64,000 bases of DNA from Melieria omissa (Eukaryota; Arthropoda; Insecta; Diptera; Ulidiidae), in assembly GCA_963971225.1 (NCBI GenBank), contig OZ020270.1, forward strand, positions 74,292,432 through 74,356,431, written 5' to 3'. Below, piece by piece: positions 32,422 to 44,275 of the stretch (position 1 is its first letter; the number at the start of each line of letters is the position of its first letter). A program made the position numbers and the translations under genes. A model generated the notes under the pieces. The model did no database searches, was not told the origin of the DNA, and was given only the letters and a program-made list of their open reading frames with translations.

Positions 32422-34048
32422 GTGTCATACGACCCGTGCCGATGGTCAGCCTGGCTGGGGGCCCTTTCAAATAGCCCAGTCGCGAACGGAGTATCCGGAT
32501 ACCTGGCGCCCTCCGGATTATTAGCCTTACCTGTGCACTGCGGATCTCTGCACAGGTGGACCACCCCTTCCCCGCCACTCGTGGGACTAACTATAGATAC
32601 CTTAACAAAAAACACAAAACCAAAAACAAAAACAAACGTACGAACATCGACGGAACCAGAGGCCGGCCCTCTTAAAAAGCCGGGGATGGGTGAAGCAGAC
32701 AAGCCAGCGCCCACCGCCAAAAAAGGAGCATCCTTGGTTGATCAGAAGATCCCATGCCAAGGCTCTGCCTCCGCAACTAAATCCACAAACAATAGTGCTA
32801 CAGCTGACCCCAGCAACGTTGTGGTTGCCAAAGCCGGACCTCCGTCCAGCAACAGCAACAAACATAGCGGAGCCGTGGTAACAGCAAGCACTCGACAAAT
32901 TAAGGACTCCAAAGTCCGCTATAGAGAACGCCAGAGTGCCAAGCGAGTACTCGAACGGATACAGTGTATCCCAGAGAACCGCAGGACTCAAAAAGAAAAA
33001 GAGTCCTTTACCTGGGCCACTGCTAGGTTAGCGGAGCTTGACGGGGCACCGACCACTGAGACCGCCGCCAAAAGGCAGCGTTCTACAGAGGAAGAGGCCC
33101 CGACTGCCAAGAAGGTGCGCAGCTCGCTTAGAACAGCAGCCACCTACAGCGACATGTTGAAAAGCAGTCTCATTAAGGCGGTCGTTGACCGCTCCGACCC
33201 TGACGGAAGTATTACTCCGTCAAACTGGAAACTGGTGGAAGATTTCCTCGCCGACATCTTTCTGGACGTCATGAAGGAGAATCCGGGCCCGGTGCCACAA
33301 TACCAGATGTGCGGTTGGCATCAAGGCCACGTAAAGCTGGTTGCGTGTGCGGACAAGAGGGCCCTGGATCTCTTCTGCATGGCTATTTCCAGAACGGGAG
33401 AGGTCTGGCCGGGTGCTAAACTCGAGGTAGTACCCAGGGAATCGATCCCCAGCAGACCAAGGACTAGGGCCTGGATCCCATTAAAACCCACGGATCCGGC
33501 TAGAGTCCTCGAAACCCTCCAATTGTCCAACCCGTTGATACCCACGCACAATTGGAAAATTGCCACTTTAATTGTGAACAAGGAGTCCCTTGAGCACCTT
33601 TCAAAGTCCAATGGTGTCGTGGCCTTCGGTTTTGGGCACATTAAACTGAGGGTATACAGGAAGGACGAGCAGACCGAAACCCCGAAACCGGCGAAAGTGG
33701 CCCCCCGGGGCTGCTAGCCTCAACAGACCCTGGCAAAGGCGGCCAACAAGGGCTGCCAGCCACGACGGACCCCGGCAAAGGTGGCCCGCAGGGGCTACCA
33801 GCCGAGACGACTACCCTGGCAACAGAGGCGATAGATGACCAACCGTCTTCCTCAAAGCCGTTACGTCGCCTATCCCGGGCGGAATCAATCTCCTCGGGAT
33901 CGGAGATGGCCACGGCTTTCGGGAATTTCTGGAGGGAGTCCGAGCTTCTCGCCGAAACGGACGATGACCTCGACGCTACTGTGGTGGAGGTAGACATGAG
34001 CGAAATAGACAATGGTCCGAGTAGTTCAGATAAACCTCCACCACTCTA
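32422..34048 (+). pseudogene. LOA element E ORF1
   Basis: The first 431 codons (32422-33717) hold a basic, Lys/Arg/Ser-rich half and a C-terminal domain shared with elements B and C (PGAKLEVVPRESIP, RAWIPLKP, HNWKIATLIVNKESLEHL). At a C-rich run near 33700 the frame changes. The true tail continues to about 34048 in another frame with three copies of a 13-residue repeat (TDPGKGGQQGLPA-like) and an acidic end (ETDDDLDATVVEVDMSEID) that overlaps the start of ORF2. The start codon could be further upstream or the ATG at 32686. Presumed RNA-binding particle protein. Confidence 0.82.
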
Positions 34049-37000
34049 AAGCAGCTTCGGCTGCACTACTCCTCCGCCTGTCTAAAGGCGGAGACGACAT
34101 CGCTCTCATCCAAGAACCATGGCTCGTAGCCAACAAGGTTTGTGGATTGGGAGCGACAAACTACAGGCTGGTCCATGCTAACAGCACAGGTAGACCCAGA
34201 TCCTGTATCCTTGTGAAAAAATCACGAAATGCATATCTGGTCCCTAATTTCAGCGACGACGATCTGGTATCCATCTCCCTGATGCTTAAGGGGAGATGCC
34301 ACTGGTTCGCGTCTAGCTATATGGCTCATGACCATCCAGAGCCTCCACCGCCGGATCCAGTCAGGAACCTGGTTACTGAAGCCGCCAAGTCCAACACTGC
34401 GCTCGTGATTGGATGCGACGCGAATGCTCACCACTGTATCTGGGGGAGCACAGACATCAACGATAGAGGTGAGACACTTTTTGATTACATTTCTACCTCA
34501 AACCTTCTTGTGTGCAATATAGGGCGCACTCCCACCTTTGTAACCAGAAATAGGTCACCCTTGCCTCGGTGAATATAGCCGACAAGGTTAGGAACTGGAG
34601 GGTCTCCAATGAACACTCTTTTTCCGACCATAGGTATATAGAGTTCACTCTTGACAGCGACCCCCGGAGGGTTATAGCAGTAAACAACCCCAGGAAAACA
34701 AACTGGGAGCTGTTTACCCGCACAGTGGATAGGCACATCAAAACGATTCATATCTCTGAAATAAACACCCAAGCGATGCTAGAATCGGCTGTTAATCAAC
34801 TTACTCTAGCATTTTCTAAGGCCCAAGACCTCGCCTGCCCTAAGTACATGCCCAGAGGGAAATATAAACCCCCCTGGTGGAACCATGATCTTAGTGAGCT
34901 TAGGAAGCACTCTAGGACTCTCTTTAATAGAGCAAGGAGGACCAAAACTGAAGAAGATTGGGACCTTTATAAAGAATCCCTCAGGACCTACAAGAAAAGC
35001 CTCAGGGAGGCTAAGAGAAGCTCCTGGAGCGACTTTTGCGGCAATATTGAAAGTGTTTCCGAGACTGCAAGACTCAGGAAACTACTTGCCTCTTCCTCCT
35101 TTATTCCAAGTGCTTTACAAAACCCCGATGGTTCTTGGACATCATCAGAAAGTGAAGCACTTGAACTTCTTACAAATACCCACTTTCCGATCAGCCAACA
35201 CGAAAGGCTGTTAGGAACTCAGGCCAGCACTAACTGTGTCTCCTCTATTAACAGTATCGTATCGATTGACAAAATCCAATTGGGCAATCGCTGGTTTCCA
35301 CCCGTTTAAATCACCAGGACCAGATGGCATTTTCCCAGCACAACTTCAACATGCCGGACCGTTAATTTTAACACTCCTCAATTCAATATTCTCAGCCAGT
35401 ATTGGTTTAAACTACATACCAGAACACTGGCGCAAAGTACGGGTGGTCTTCATCCCCAAAGCGGGCAAAAGCTCCCACACTAGCCCTAAGGATTATAGAC
35501 CAATAAGCCTTTCTTCTTTTTTGTTAAAAACACTAGAAAGATTGCTGGATCTTTACTTACGACAAACGATCAGGCAGGATCTCATTTCGAAGGATCAGCA
35601 TGCCTACATTAAGGGTAAATCTGTAGACACAGCCTTGCATACCCTGACTCACACGATCGAAAAATCACTCGAACACAAAGAGTACACCTTAGCAACTTTC
35701 CTGGACATAGAGGGGGCTTTCAATAACGTCGAGCTTACAGCCATCACGGGCGCGCTCGCCAGGCTTGGGGTGGAGGGTGGCTTGGTGAACTGGGTGGATA
35801 ATCTTCTGCAGAGCAGAGTTATCTGCGCTGAACTGGGCAACTCTTCCACCTCGAGATGGGTGAGCAGGGGCACTCCCCAGGGCGGAGTCCTCTCCCCCCT
35901 CCTGTGGAACCTGGTAGTTAACGAACTGCTCCAGTCCCTGGGAGGGGGGTGCGGCAAGGTAACGGCGTATGCAGACGATATAGTTCTCACTATCTCGGGC
36001 AAGTTTCCCAACTCCATCAGAGATCTAATGCAAGTACTGCTTAACAAGGTAAACAGTTGGGTTACCAGTCGGGGATTAAGCATCAACCCTGGGAAGACAG
36101 AGGTTGTCCTATTCACGAGGAAGTATAAACCCCCACACATACCTCCTCTATCACTAAACAATACAGAAATCCCTTTCAAGAATGAAGCACGATTCCTTGG
36201 AATCATTTTTGACAAGAGATTGAGCTGGAAACCGAACATCTTCAATAGGGTAAAAAAGGCAACGATTGCCTTATACACCTGCAAAAGGGCACTGGGGAAA
36301 ACCTGGGGCCTAAAACCAAATATGACGCACTGGGTTTACACAGCTGTCGTACGACCCATCTTAACCTACGGGTGCCTGGTTTGGTGGAACGCTTTGGAAA
36401 AAACATTGCTCCTCCAACACCTCCGCAAAGTTCAAAGGGCAGCCTGCGTCATCATCACGGGCGCTCTTAGGACAACACCAACTTCAGCTTTAGAAGCCCT
36501 GCTTCACCTTATTCCGCTAGATCTGCACTGTAGAAAATTAGCGGCTATAACAAGCTATAGGCTACGGGCTAACGGCCAATGGTCGGAGTCTAACCGGGGT
36601 CATGCCAGGATACTTACTCTCTTGAAGGAGTTCGGGGAACTGGATTCTTCACCCCCCCAATTGCAATTTAACAGAAAGTTCACAAGCACCATTCCAGACA
36701 GGAACAACTGGGAGGAAAGCTCAACATCCTTAATAGGGAACTCACACCAGATCTACACTGACGGCTCCAAGTTAAACGGAGCTGTTGGTGGAGGCGTCTT
36801 TTCAGACTCACTTAGTATAAACTACTCTTTTAGACTGCCGGACCACTGCAGCGTATTCCAAGCAGAGGTTTCAGCCATTGAAGCTGCCCTGAATTGGATC
36901 AAAGAGGGCAGTGTCTCTAGGCGAGATATTAGCATTCTCTCTGACAGCCAAGCGGCTATCAGGGCCCTAGGGTCTCATGTTCTGACTTCCAAAACAGTGA

Positions 37001-37598
37001 TCAGCTGCCGCAAATCTCTTGATGAGATGGCTGAGCAGCTTAAAATCCACCTCATATGGGTGCCTGGTCACAGAGATATCCCGGGAACTGCAGGGCAGGC
37101 GAACTGGCTAGACAAGGAACGACTAAGGAGCTATCCTCAGAACTCGCCGGCTTAGGTATTCCATTGAGTACCTGCAAGCTGGTGATAGAGGAAGCGATGA
37201 CCAAAGCCGCTAACAATGCATGGGCGGCCTCAGAGACAGGCAAGACAGCGCAACAGATCTGGCCAAAGCTGGACTGGAAGCGCACCAAAAGTCTGCTAAA
37301 CCTCAATAGGGGCACGCTCAGGGTTGTTGTCGGAGTCATCACTGGTCACTGTATCCTTGGTAGCCACGCCATTAGATTAGGGTTGGGCCACTTGGCCAAC
37401 GACTTCTGCAGAAGCTGCAGAGACATAGAGGAGGAAGAAACAATTCTCCACCTACTTTGTACTTGTCCTGCTCTTTGTAGGAAACGGAAAAAACATCTAG
37501 GGTTTTACCATACAGCCAACCTCGCGGACTTATCGGAGGTTGACGTCAAGAGCCTAATACGCTTCATCACCTGTTCGGGCTGGTTCGAGACATCCTAA
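34012..37598 (+). pseudogene. LOA element E ORF2: endonuclease, RT, RNase H
   Basis: Starts at ATG 34012. Endonuclease: INLHHSKAAS, LIQEPW, GCDANAHH, then a small deletion near 34560, then SDHRYIEF. A frameshift near 35277 leads into RT: SPGPDGIFPAQLQ, VRVVFIPKAGK, FLDIEGAFNNV, GTPQGGVLSPLLWNLV and catalytic AYADDIVLTISG (about 35968). RNase H follows: IYTDGSKLNGAVGGGVF, FQAEVSAIEAAL, LSDSQAAIRAL. A frameshift near 37080 separates its last block, which reads CRAGELARQG; the usual Asp of ADELA is Gly here. The C-terminal CCHC-like motif is CRSCRDIEEEETILHLLCTC. Stop at 37596-37598. Confidence 0.9.
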
Positions 37599-37690
37599 CA
37601 ACAAATAAAAGGGGTTAGAGATCCTGGCCTAAGTGAGCTCTCACATGAGAGCTGCCACTACCACCTACCTACCTACCATCTTATTTGAAG

Positions 37691-37839
37691 TGCTTTCACC
37701 AATTTTGATGTTATGTCATCTTTTAAATCATGTTTCCACATACGAAATTTTAACCCATCGTTGATTTAGATATTCAAAAAAGTGAAAAAAACGTGTTAAA
37801 TAATTTCTCACAGATTTAATTTTACTTATTTCCAAAATT
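37691..37839 (-). other. hAT element 3' flank
   Basis: Starts with TGCTTTCACCAATTTTGATG, which with the target duplication restores TTTGAAGTGCTTTCACCA, also found near 22950. Probably the 3' UTR of the hAT transposase gene next to it, into which LOA E inserted. Confidence 0.45.
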
Positions 37840-39683
37840 TTAATTTTTATTTAATTTAATGAACATAATTTTTTGTAGGGACTCAGAAGATAAGTTAAAG
37901 CGTAGGTCCGTTAGTACTAATTTAAGTGCAGAAAATCCTCTTTCAACACTTACTTGCGTAGCGGGCACGCTGTTTATTACCTTAGCCAATTGGTACAGGT
38001 GAGGAAGTGCATATTTTTTTTCTTCCCAATACTCCATTACATCGATATCTATACCAATTGGCTTAGGATTGTATTGAGTGATTTCTGTGATTGCTTTTTT
38101 CAAAGATTCGTCTTCCTCATCAGATTCGTCGTTTGAAGTTACTTCTATATTATTTAAAAATGAACTTAGCAATGAACATGTAGTTTCCGGTACGTGGATT
38201 TGACAGTCAGGTGTTGCGCTGTCCACATCTGTTGATTTTTTTGGAACCGTCTGACGTTTCTGCAAAGCAAAGTGGTCAAACTAATTAACCTTCCACTGTA
38301 TGGTTGAACATTTAAGGAAAATCGAATTTTGTGGTTTTGGCTTTAACTACAATTTGGGGTCGATCGAGATTGAATTTTACTTACTTCTTGTGTGACCATA
38401 TGAACTTGTCGGATAAGTCGCTTCAAATGATTTCTAGCCATCATTAGCCGAATGGGGTCTTTTGCCAAAATCTTTCGCAGCCAAGGGTCCAAATATATCG
38501 CCGAAACAATATTTTCATTTTCTAGTAAAATCCTTTCCCTTTTTTCCAAAAACTCCTCAAGCAAACTGCTTTTTTCACACTGCATTGCTTTAATTGTCAG
38601 TTTCATTTCGAGCCACAGTTTATAAAAATCGTTGAAGTACAGTTGCTCTTCTTGTAGCTTTTGCGTAGCAACGTAAACAGGTTCTAAAATCGTTAAGAGT
38701 GAGCTTATCTCATTCCATTCCATTGAATCTAAAGCGGCATTTTCAAAATGCTCTTCGCAAACAGATTTTAAGCTGACCAATGTCTTCAGCATTGTATATG
38801 TGGAATTCCACCGCGTTGGTACGTCTACTTCTGGCTGTGGCAAGCCCTGACTCGAAATAATATACCTACCATAGAAATTTAGCTTTAATACACACGTTAA
38901 AATGTTAAATAAGAGGAATAATTTTAATTTTAATCTAAGTTTTTTGCTAATTCACGCGATTTCGATAAAAGAGCATCTGATTTTATTTCTTTTAAAAAAG
39001 AATTAATGCCAAGTTGCAAAGTGTGCGCAGAACATTTAATAGAAGAAATGTTATATACTTCGACTTCATTAACTAAGTTGTCATAATCAATGTCTTCCAC
39101 CACAGCAGTAGATGTACTGGGTATATCATCCTCGTTCAATACTTCAACGGCTTTTATCATATTTCTCCAGTTGTCCGTCGTTATGCAGTATATTTGTTTT
39201 TTAGATATCTCAAAATTGTTCAGTACCTCTTCAATTTCCCGACATAAGTTGACAGCTGTATGTTTTTTGTTCAACTCAATCATGCCGAGAGTATATATTT
39301 GAAGCTTATTTCCGTCATAATGCTGCACATTGATGCCTAAAATGCTGCGATTAAGACGCGTAGCAGTGCCAAATTTAAGGCAAACCATTTTGCATTTTAA
39401 GGCAAATCGAATTTTTTTTTGTTATGCAATCGAATTCTTCCGTTATACTGTTCATTACATTTTTTGATGTAATCGGAGTCATATCAAGGCCACTGAATAT
39501 TTGGGTTGTTAACAGTTTGAATGGCTTCGAGTCCAGGATAGCAAAAGGTACCTTTTCATTGGTAACCAATTGAACGCATGCTGCCAGGACATCCTTTTCG
39601 GAGAACTCGACCACAATTTTTTTTATCTTCTCGGGTACCTCGCTGCTCGTCTCTGCTGGAAATATTTGTACATATTGAGGCAT
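37840..39683 (-). pseudogene. hAT-superfamily transposase, degraded
   Basis: Minus-strand pieces in hAT order: 39683-39375 (IKKIVVEFSEKDVLAACVQL), 39388-38930 (CLKFGTATRLNRSILGINVQ; CITTDNWRNMIKAV; CSAHTLQLGINSFL), 38843-38385 (VDVPTRWNSTYTMLKTL; IYLDPWLRKIL) and 38259-37840 (ALPHLYQLAKVINSVPATQ, then SVERGFSALK, the C-terminal dimerisation domain). A clean intron lies at 38260-38384 (GTAAGT...TTTGCAG), joining VTQE to KRQT in phase. A run of nine A at about 39411 causes a frameshift. The N-terminal BED finger is missing, apparently replaced by P-like terminal sequence at 39718. No hAT TIRs identified. Confidence 0.85.
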
Positions 39684-39717
39684 ACAGTTAGTAATAAAAT
39701 GCCACAGAGGGTTAAAC

Positions 39718-39900
39718 CACAGAATAAACAGTAATAAAGAACGCGCATCTCATACGAATTCAAAACTGTTAAGGGGTCGTAATATTACAACCACTGTTAA
39801 TTGAACATTACGTCCTCTGTTATTAACAAATAGCACTAGACAGCTTTCGTTTCTGTTATATCACAGAACAAACAGCACAGAGATTAGAAAAAAGTAATGA
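39718..39900 (+). repeat. P-type terminus, relic
   Basis: CACAGAATAAACAGTAATAA followed by AGAACGCGCATCTCATAC matches the left end of the P element at 54833-54871 over about 38 bp. The next 60 bp share CCTCTGTTATT with 54909 onwards. It points rightwards and cuts off the hAT transposase N terminus. No partner terminus found before 40219. Confidence 0.5.
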
Positions 39901-40215
39901 TCGCATGCGGCTCCGCGGAGCATTGAAGGGAAAATAGCATCGGCTGTGGTTGCTGTTGTTGTCGGCCAACAAAACAAAGTCACTTCGTCTTACATGTATG
40001 GAGAGAAGAGCTCTGGTTGTTGTTATTGTTGCCGGCTAGGAAATGAAACATTGAATTTGAATTATTTTTGATTTATGCTTCCTTCTGCGTGCAGCGCAGT
40101 GCGTACATACGGTGTCGGAAGCAATTTTACGACGTAGTGTAGCGTGCAAAAATATATGAGAACGAATGTCAAAAGGGGGTAACTTATCGACTTAAAAAGT
40201 CACTACGTTATAAAG
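39901..40215. other. Unassigned sequence left of the Gypsy composite
   Basis: Contains GTTGTTGTTGTCGG-like runs and weak similarity to 55030-55180 of the P element, so it may be P-like subterminal sequence. No gene. Confidence 0.3.
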
Positions 40216-40219
40216 ATAT

Positions 40220-40684
40220 TGTTACGAATACTAAGTCTAGTGGGCTGTTACGTATCTCTGGATTGTGTAATTTGAAACTAAAACAGTCAGTTTCTTAAAC
40301 GCAGACAATAAAATAAACCAACAATCACTTTATTTCACACTTTTACACTTCACTGTCTTTACACTTAATTATTTGTTTATTCACTCCGTGTGGCACATTC
40401 ACTAGTCAAAATCAGACTGGCTCGCTGCGCCGTATCCGGCCGCCTTTTATACCTGTCCGGCCATCGCGGAGATCGTTCTCGCACATTCCAGAGTGGACTA
40501 AAGGTTTCCATGATGATCGCGACCATCATTGCCAGGTTGGACTAAAAGTGTCCATTATCCGGCCATCATTGCCAGGTTGGACTAAAAGTTTTCATTATCG
40601 CGGTCATCATTGCCAGGCTGAATTATGGCACGGCGCGTAGCGACAGGGTTGCTTTGCACAGCGACAGACTGTCTTATCGTTACA
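40220..40684 (-). repeat. LTR of Gypsy element M (3' LTR)
   Basis: On the minus strand begins TGTAACGATAAG and ends TTCGTAACA. TATA-like TATAAAAGGCGGCC near 40452-40439 and an AATAAA-type signal further on. Contains about three copies of a 41-bp unit with CATTGCCAGGTTGGACTAAA (40520-40620), one more than the solo LTR at 48089. Directly follows the end of integrase, with only about 10 bp between. Confidence 0.88.
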
Positions 40685-40695
40685 CTGCCCACCAC

Positions 40696-43600
40696 TTAGA
40701 CGTGTTCGTCCCGAACAAGTGCCGAGGTTCCGCTGTGATAAGGCGCCAGGCGCTCGAAATGGACTACCTTCAGCTTAGCGCCTCTATTGCTGCAACGTTG
40801 AATCCTGTATACTACGTCGTTTATCCTAGTCACGACTTCGTAAGGTCCTTCCCATGACGCTTGCAGTTTCGGGGACAACCCTTTCCTCCGCTGCGGGTTG
40901 TAGAGCATTACCAAATCGCCTTCTTGGAACCCTGCTGAGTTGGCCCGTAGATCATATCTGGCTTTCGCCTTATCGCTGACCAGTTTGGTGCGGCTCCTTA
41001 TAAACTGGTGAATTTCCTCCAGTTCCGCCCGCTTATTCGCCACGTAGTCCGTCCTGCTGACTACCCCGAACTTCAAGTCAGCGGGTAACCGCAACTCTGT
41101 GCCGAACACTGCTCGGGCTGGAGTGAGTGATGTCGTGTCGTGCGGGGCTGACCTATACGCCATCAGGAACAGGGGGATATGCGTGTCCCAATCCTTTTAA
41201 TTCCTGCCTACCACTTTCCGCAGGTATTCCTCCAGTGTCCGGTTAAAGCGTTCCACCATGCCGTCGGACTGTGGGTGTAAAGGAGTGTACGCGTTTTCTT
41301 TATCCCCAGCAGCCCACACACTTCCTTGAATACCGCAGACTCGAAATTCCGGCCTTGACCTGAGTGCAACTCCAACGGAACTCCGAACATGGCTACCCAG
41401 TTGTTTACCAGCTTTTCCGAGATCGTAGTGGCCTCCTGGTTAGGAATAGGGTACACTTCGGGCCATTTGCTGAAGTAATCCATTACCACCAGCACATATT
41501 TGTTGCCTTGACTGCTAGTTGGGAATGGACCGGCGACGTCCATAGCAATCCGCTCGAAGGGCGCTCCCACGTTGTACTGCTGCATGCGGCCTCGAGATTT
41601 TCTTGTCGGCCCTTTCGCGGCTGAACATCGGTCGCAGCTCTTAATCCACTCGGCTACAAACTCCTGACATCCTACCCAGTAGAATCGTCTTTTTATTTTG
41701 GCGACGGTTTTGGTGATGCCCAGGTGCCCTCCACTGGAGTCGTTATGGTATGCCTCGATGACCTCGTTGATTCTGCATTTCGGCACTACCATTAGGGAGT
41801 CGCTGGTCCGACCATCCGCGCTCTCCCATTCGCGGTACAGGCATCCTTCTTTCAGCCGCAGACTTTTTCACTGTGCCCAGTAAGCCTTAGCGATCGGGCT
41901 TTCACTGGTCATCTCCTGCCAGTCTGGACGTGCGCCTTGCTCCTTGCCTTCGATGATTTTTGCAAGATCCGCATCCTCACGCTGGTCCTTTTGTAGCCTC
42001 TCCGCAGACCACCCTTCCTCTGGCATAACGCTTACCAACCGGACGTCCACTATCTGTTCTTTGCTTTTGGCTCGCGAGCACGGCCTGCATTCGACTTTGC
42101 ACGGACGGCGTGACAAGGCATCGGCATTTCCATTGCTACTGCCCTTGCGATGCTCTATCGTGTAGTCGTAGCTCTGCAGTCGCTCGACCCACCACGCCAA
42201 TTGCCCTTCAGGATCCTTAAAGTTCAGGAGCCATCTCAATGCCGCATGATCTGTACGCAGGCGAAACCTTTGTCCATACAGATATTTGTGGAAGTGTTTT
42301 ACGCAGTCCAATACCGCCAGCAGTTCTCTCCGTGTCACACAGTAATTGCGTTCCGGTTTCGATAGAACCCTACTGTAGTACGCTATCACTTGTTCCTGGC
42401 CGTCTATTATCTGTGATAGCACACCGCCAATACTACTCCCACTTGCATCCGTATCCAGCACAAACATCTCCCCAGGCACGGGGAAGGCCAGAATTGGGGC
42501 ACTGCACAGTTTTTCCTTCAGACGAGCAAAAGCCTGTTCCTGCTCCTCGTTCCACTCGAAAGCTTGGCTCTTTTTCGTCAGTTTGTGCAAGCTGCTGGCT
42601 ATGTTCGCGAATCCCGGAACAAATCGGCGGTAGTATGTGCACAGGCCCAGGAAACTGCGGAGTTCGTGCAGATTGCGTGGCCGGGGCCACTCCTTCACCG
42701 CCGTGATTTTGCCTTCATCCGTATGTACTCCGCGGGCGGAAACCGTATGACCCAGATACTTGACCTCCTTTTGGAACAGCGAGCACTTCTTTGGGTTGAG
42801 TTTAAGCCCGGCTTCTCGTATCCGCTCGAATACCTCCTTTAGCTTTCCCAGGTGGTCGTCGAAGTTTTTACCCATCACGATTATGTCGTCGAGGTACACC
42901 AGACACGTCCGCCAATGCAGCCCTTTTAGCACGCGTTCCATTAGCCGCTCGAATGTTGCTGGTGCGTTGCAGAGTCCAAACGGCATGACGGTGAACTGCC
43001 ACAAACCATCGCCAACACTGAAAGCCGTTTTCTCCTTGTCCTTGTCTGCAAGATCTACCTGTCAATAGCCGCTGCGTAAGTCGAGTGTGGAGAACCACTG
43101 CGTGCCTGACAGTGTGTCCAGGGTGTCATCGATCCGAGGTAGTGGATAACTGTCCTTCTTGGTCACATCATTGAGCTTCCGATAGTCCACATAAAATCGG
43201 GTACTGCCATCCTTTTTCTTGACTAGCACGACCGGCGAGCACCAGGGGCCCGAAGAAGGCTCTTTGACCTTCTCTTTCTGCATGTTTTCGATCAAATTTC
43301 TGACCTCTTCCCTCTTGGCCAGAGGAACTCGTCTTGGCGGTTGGCGAATCGGTTTTGCACTTCCGGTGTCGATGTTGTGCTTCACTATGGCTGTTCTTCC
43401 TCCTGCTTCTGCCGCAAATATTGACCCATAGTGCTGCAGGAGTGACCTCACCTTCTGTTTCTGCTTGGCCGTCAACTCGCTGCTCCACTGGTTCTCTTGC
43501 GGTATGGCGTCCATGTTAAAACCGCTCTTCTTATTACCTCCAGGTGGGCTACTCTCGCAATTGACCACTGCTACAGCTTCCTTACACTCGCCAATTACCT

Positions 43601-44186
43601 CAACTTTGCCGACATATCTGGGTGCATTCAGGGGGTTCAGTATTCTGACTGGTATTCTGCCATTCTTAGGTTCCACTAATGTACGTACGAGGATGATGTT
43701 GTCGTGTACTTGTTCCGGTGCTTCTACAACCCACAGCCGACCCGTCCCATCGTCCTCGTCCACCTTTGCCCACACAATCGCCTCAGAATTCGCTGGTATC
43801 CTCCTGTGTTGACACGATACAAACTTCCTTTCCGCCACGCTTCGCTCATAGCCGGTGTGCAGCGGGAATTCAACGTTGTCATATCTCAGCACATTTTCCT
43901 TCAGGTCCAGCATAAAACCGTGCCTAATCATGAAATCCACACCGATAATCACGTCGTCCATTATATCCGCGACGATGAACTCATGTTCCAGGCTGCTGGT
44001 GCCGATAGCAATCGTTTTTGTAACTTTCCCTCTTACCGGCGCGCGCTCGCCAGTCACAGTCCGTAGCTGTATGCCATGCAGCGGTTCCCAGTTCTTCAGC
44101 AGCTTCCTTTTTATGATCGAATATGACGCTCCAGTATCCAGTGTCAACACGAACAACTTTCCATCTATCCTTCCTTCAATTGTCAA
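40696..44186 (-). pseudogene. Gypsy element M pol
   Basis: Protease ([16 protein letters not shown], residue 13 on), RT ([46 protein letters not shown]), RNase H (VLDTDASGSSIGGVLSQ), H2C2 finger (HNDSSGGHLGITKTVAKI), integrase core (MDVAGPFPTS) and C-terminal domain (LVMLYNPQRRKGLSPKLQASW). Lesions seen: TGA at 43062 where related RTs have Trp (LRSGYWQVDL), TGA at about 41868 where element P has Trp (WAQWQSL), a frameshift near 41285, TAA near 41208, and the second integrase Asp changed to Gly (LHSGQGRNF). It resembles polyproteins of the Gypsy/mdg-like group. Confidence 0.9.
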
Positions 44187-44275
44187 GCTGCTGGGCTGTC
44201 GTTTCAGCTGTGAGACAAGGACGGTGGGGCGGCAGATTGTGGGGATCAGCTCACGCCCCTTTGGGCTGACCCGGT

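Larger units (their letters stand above)
32239..37677 (+). mobile_element. LOA element E, nearly full length
   Basis: Complete architecture: 5' UTR, ORF1, ORF2 with endonuclease, RT, RNase H and CCHC-like region, 3' UTR and a tail of CCTACC repeats. Flanked by a perfect 13-bp target duplication ATCTTATTTGAAG (32226-32238 and 37678-37690). About 5.4 kb. Disrupted by four small frame changes but no large deletion. Confidence 0.9.

Noticed and set aside
42433..43488. Several long frames antisense or shifted against the Gypsy pol and gag regions
   Set aside because: They are shadows caused by GC-rich coding sequence on the other strand; none shows a domain.
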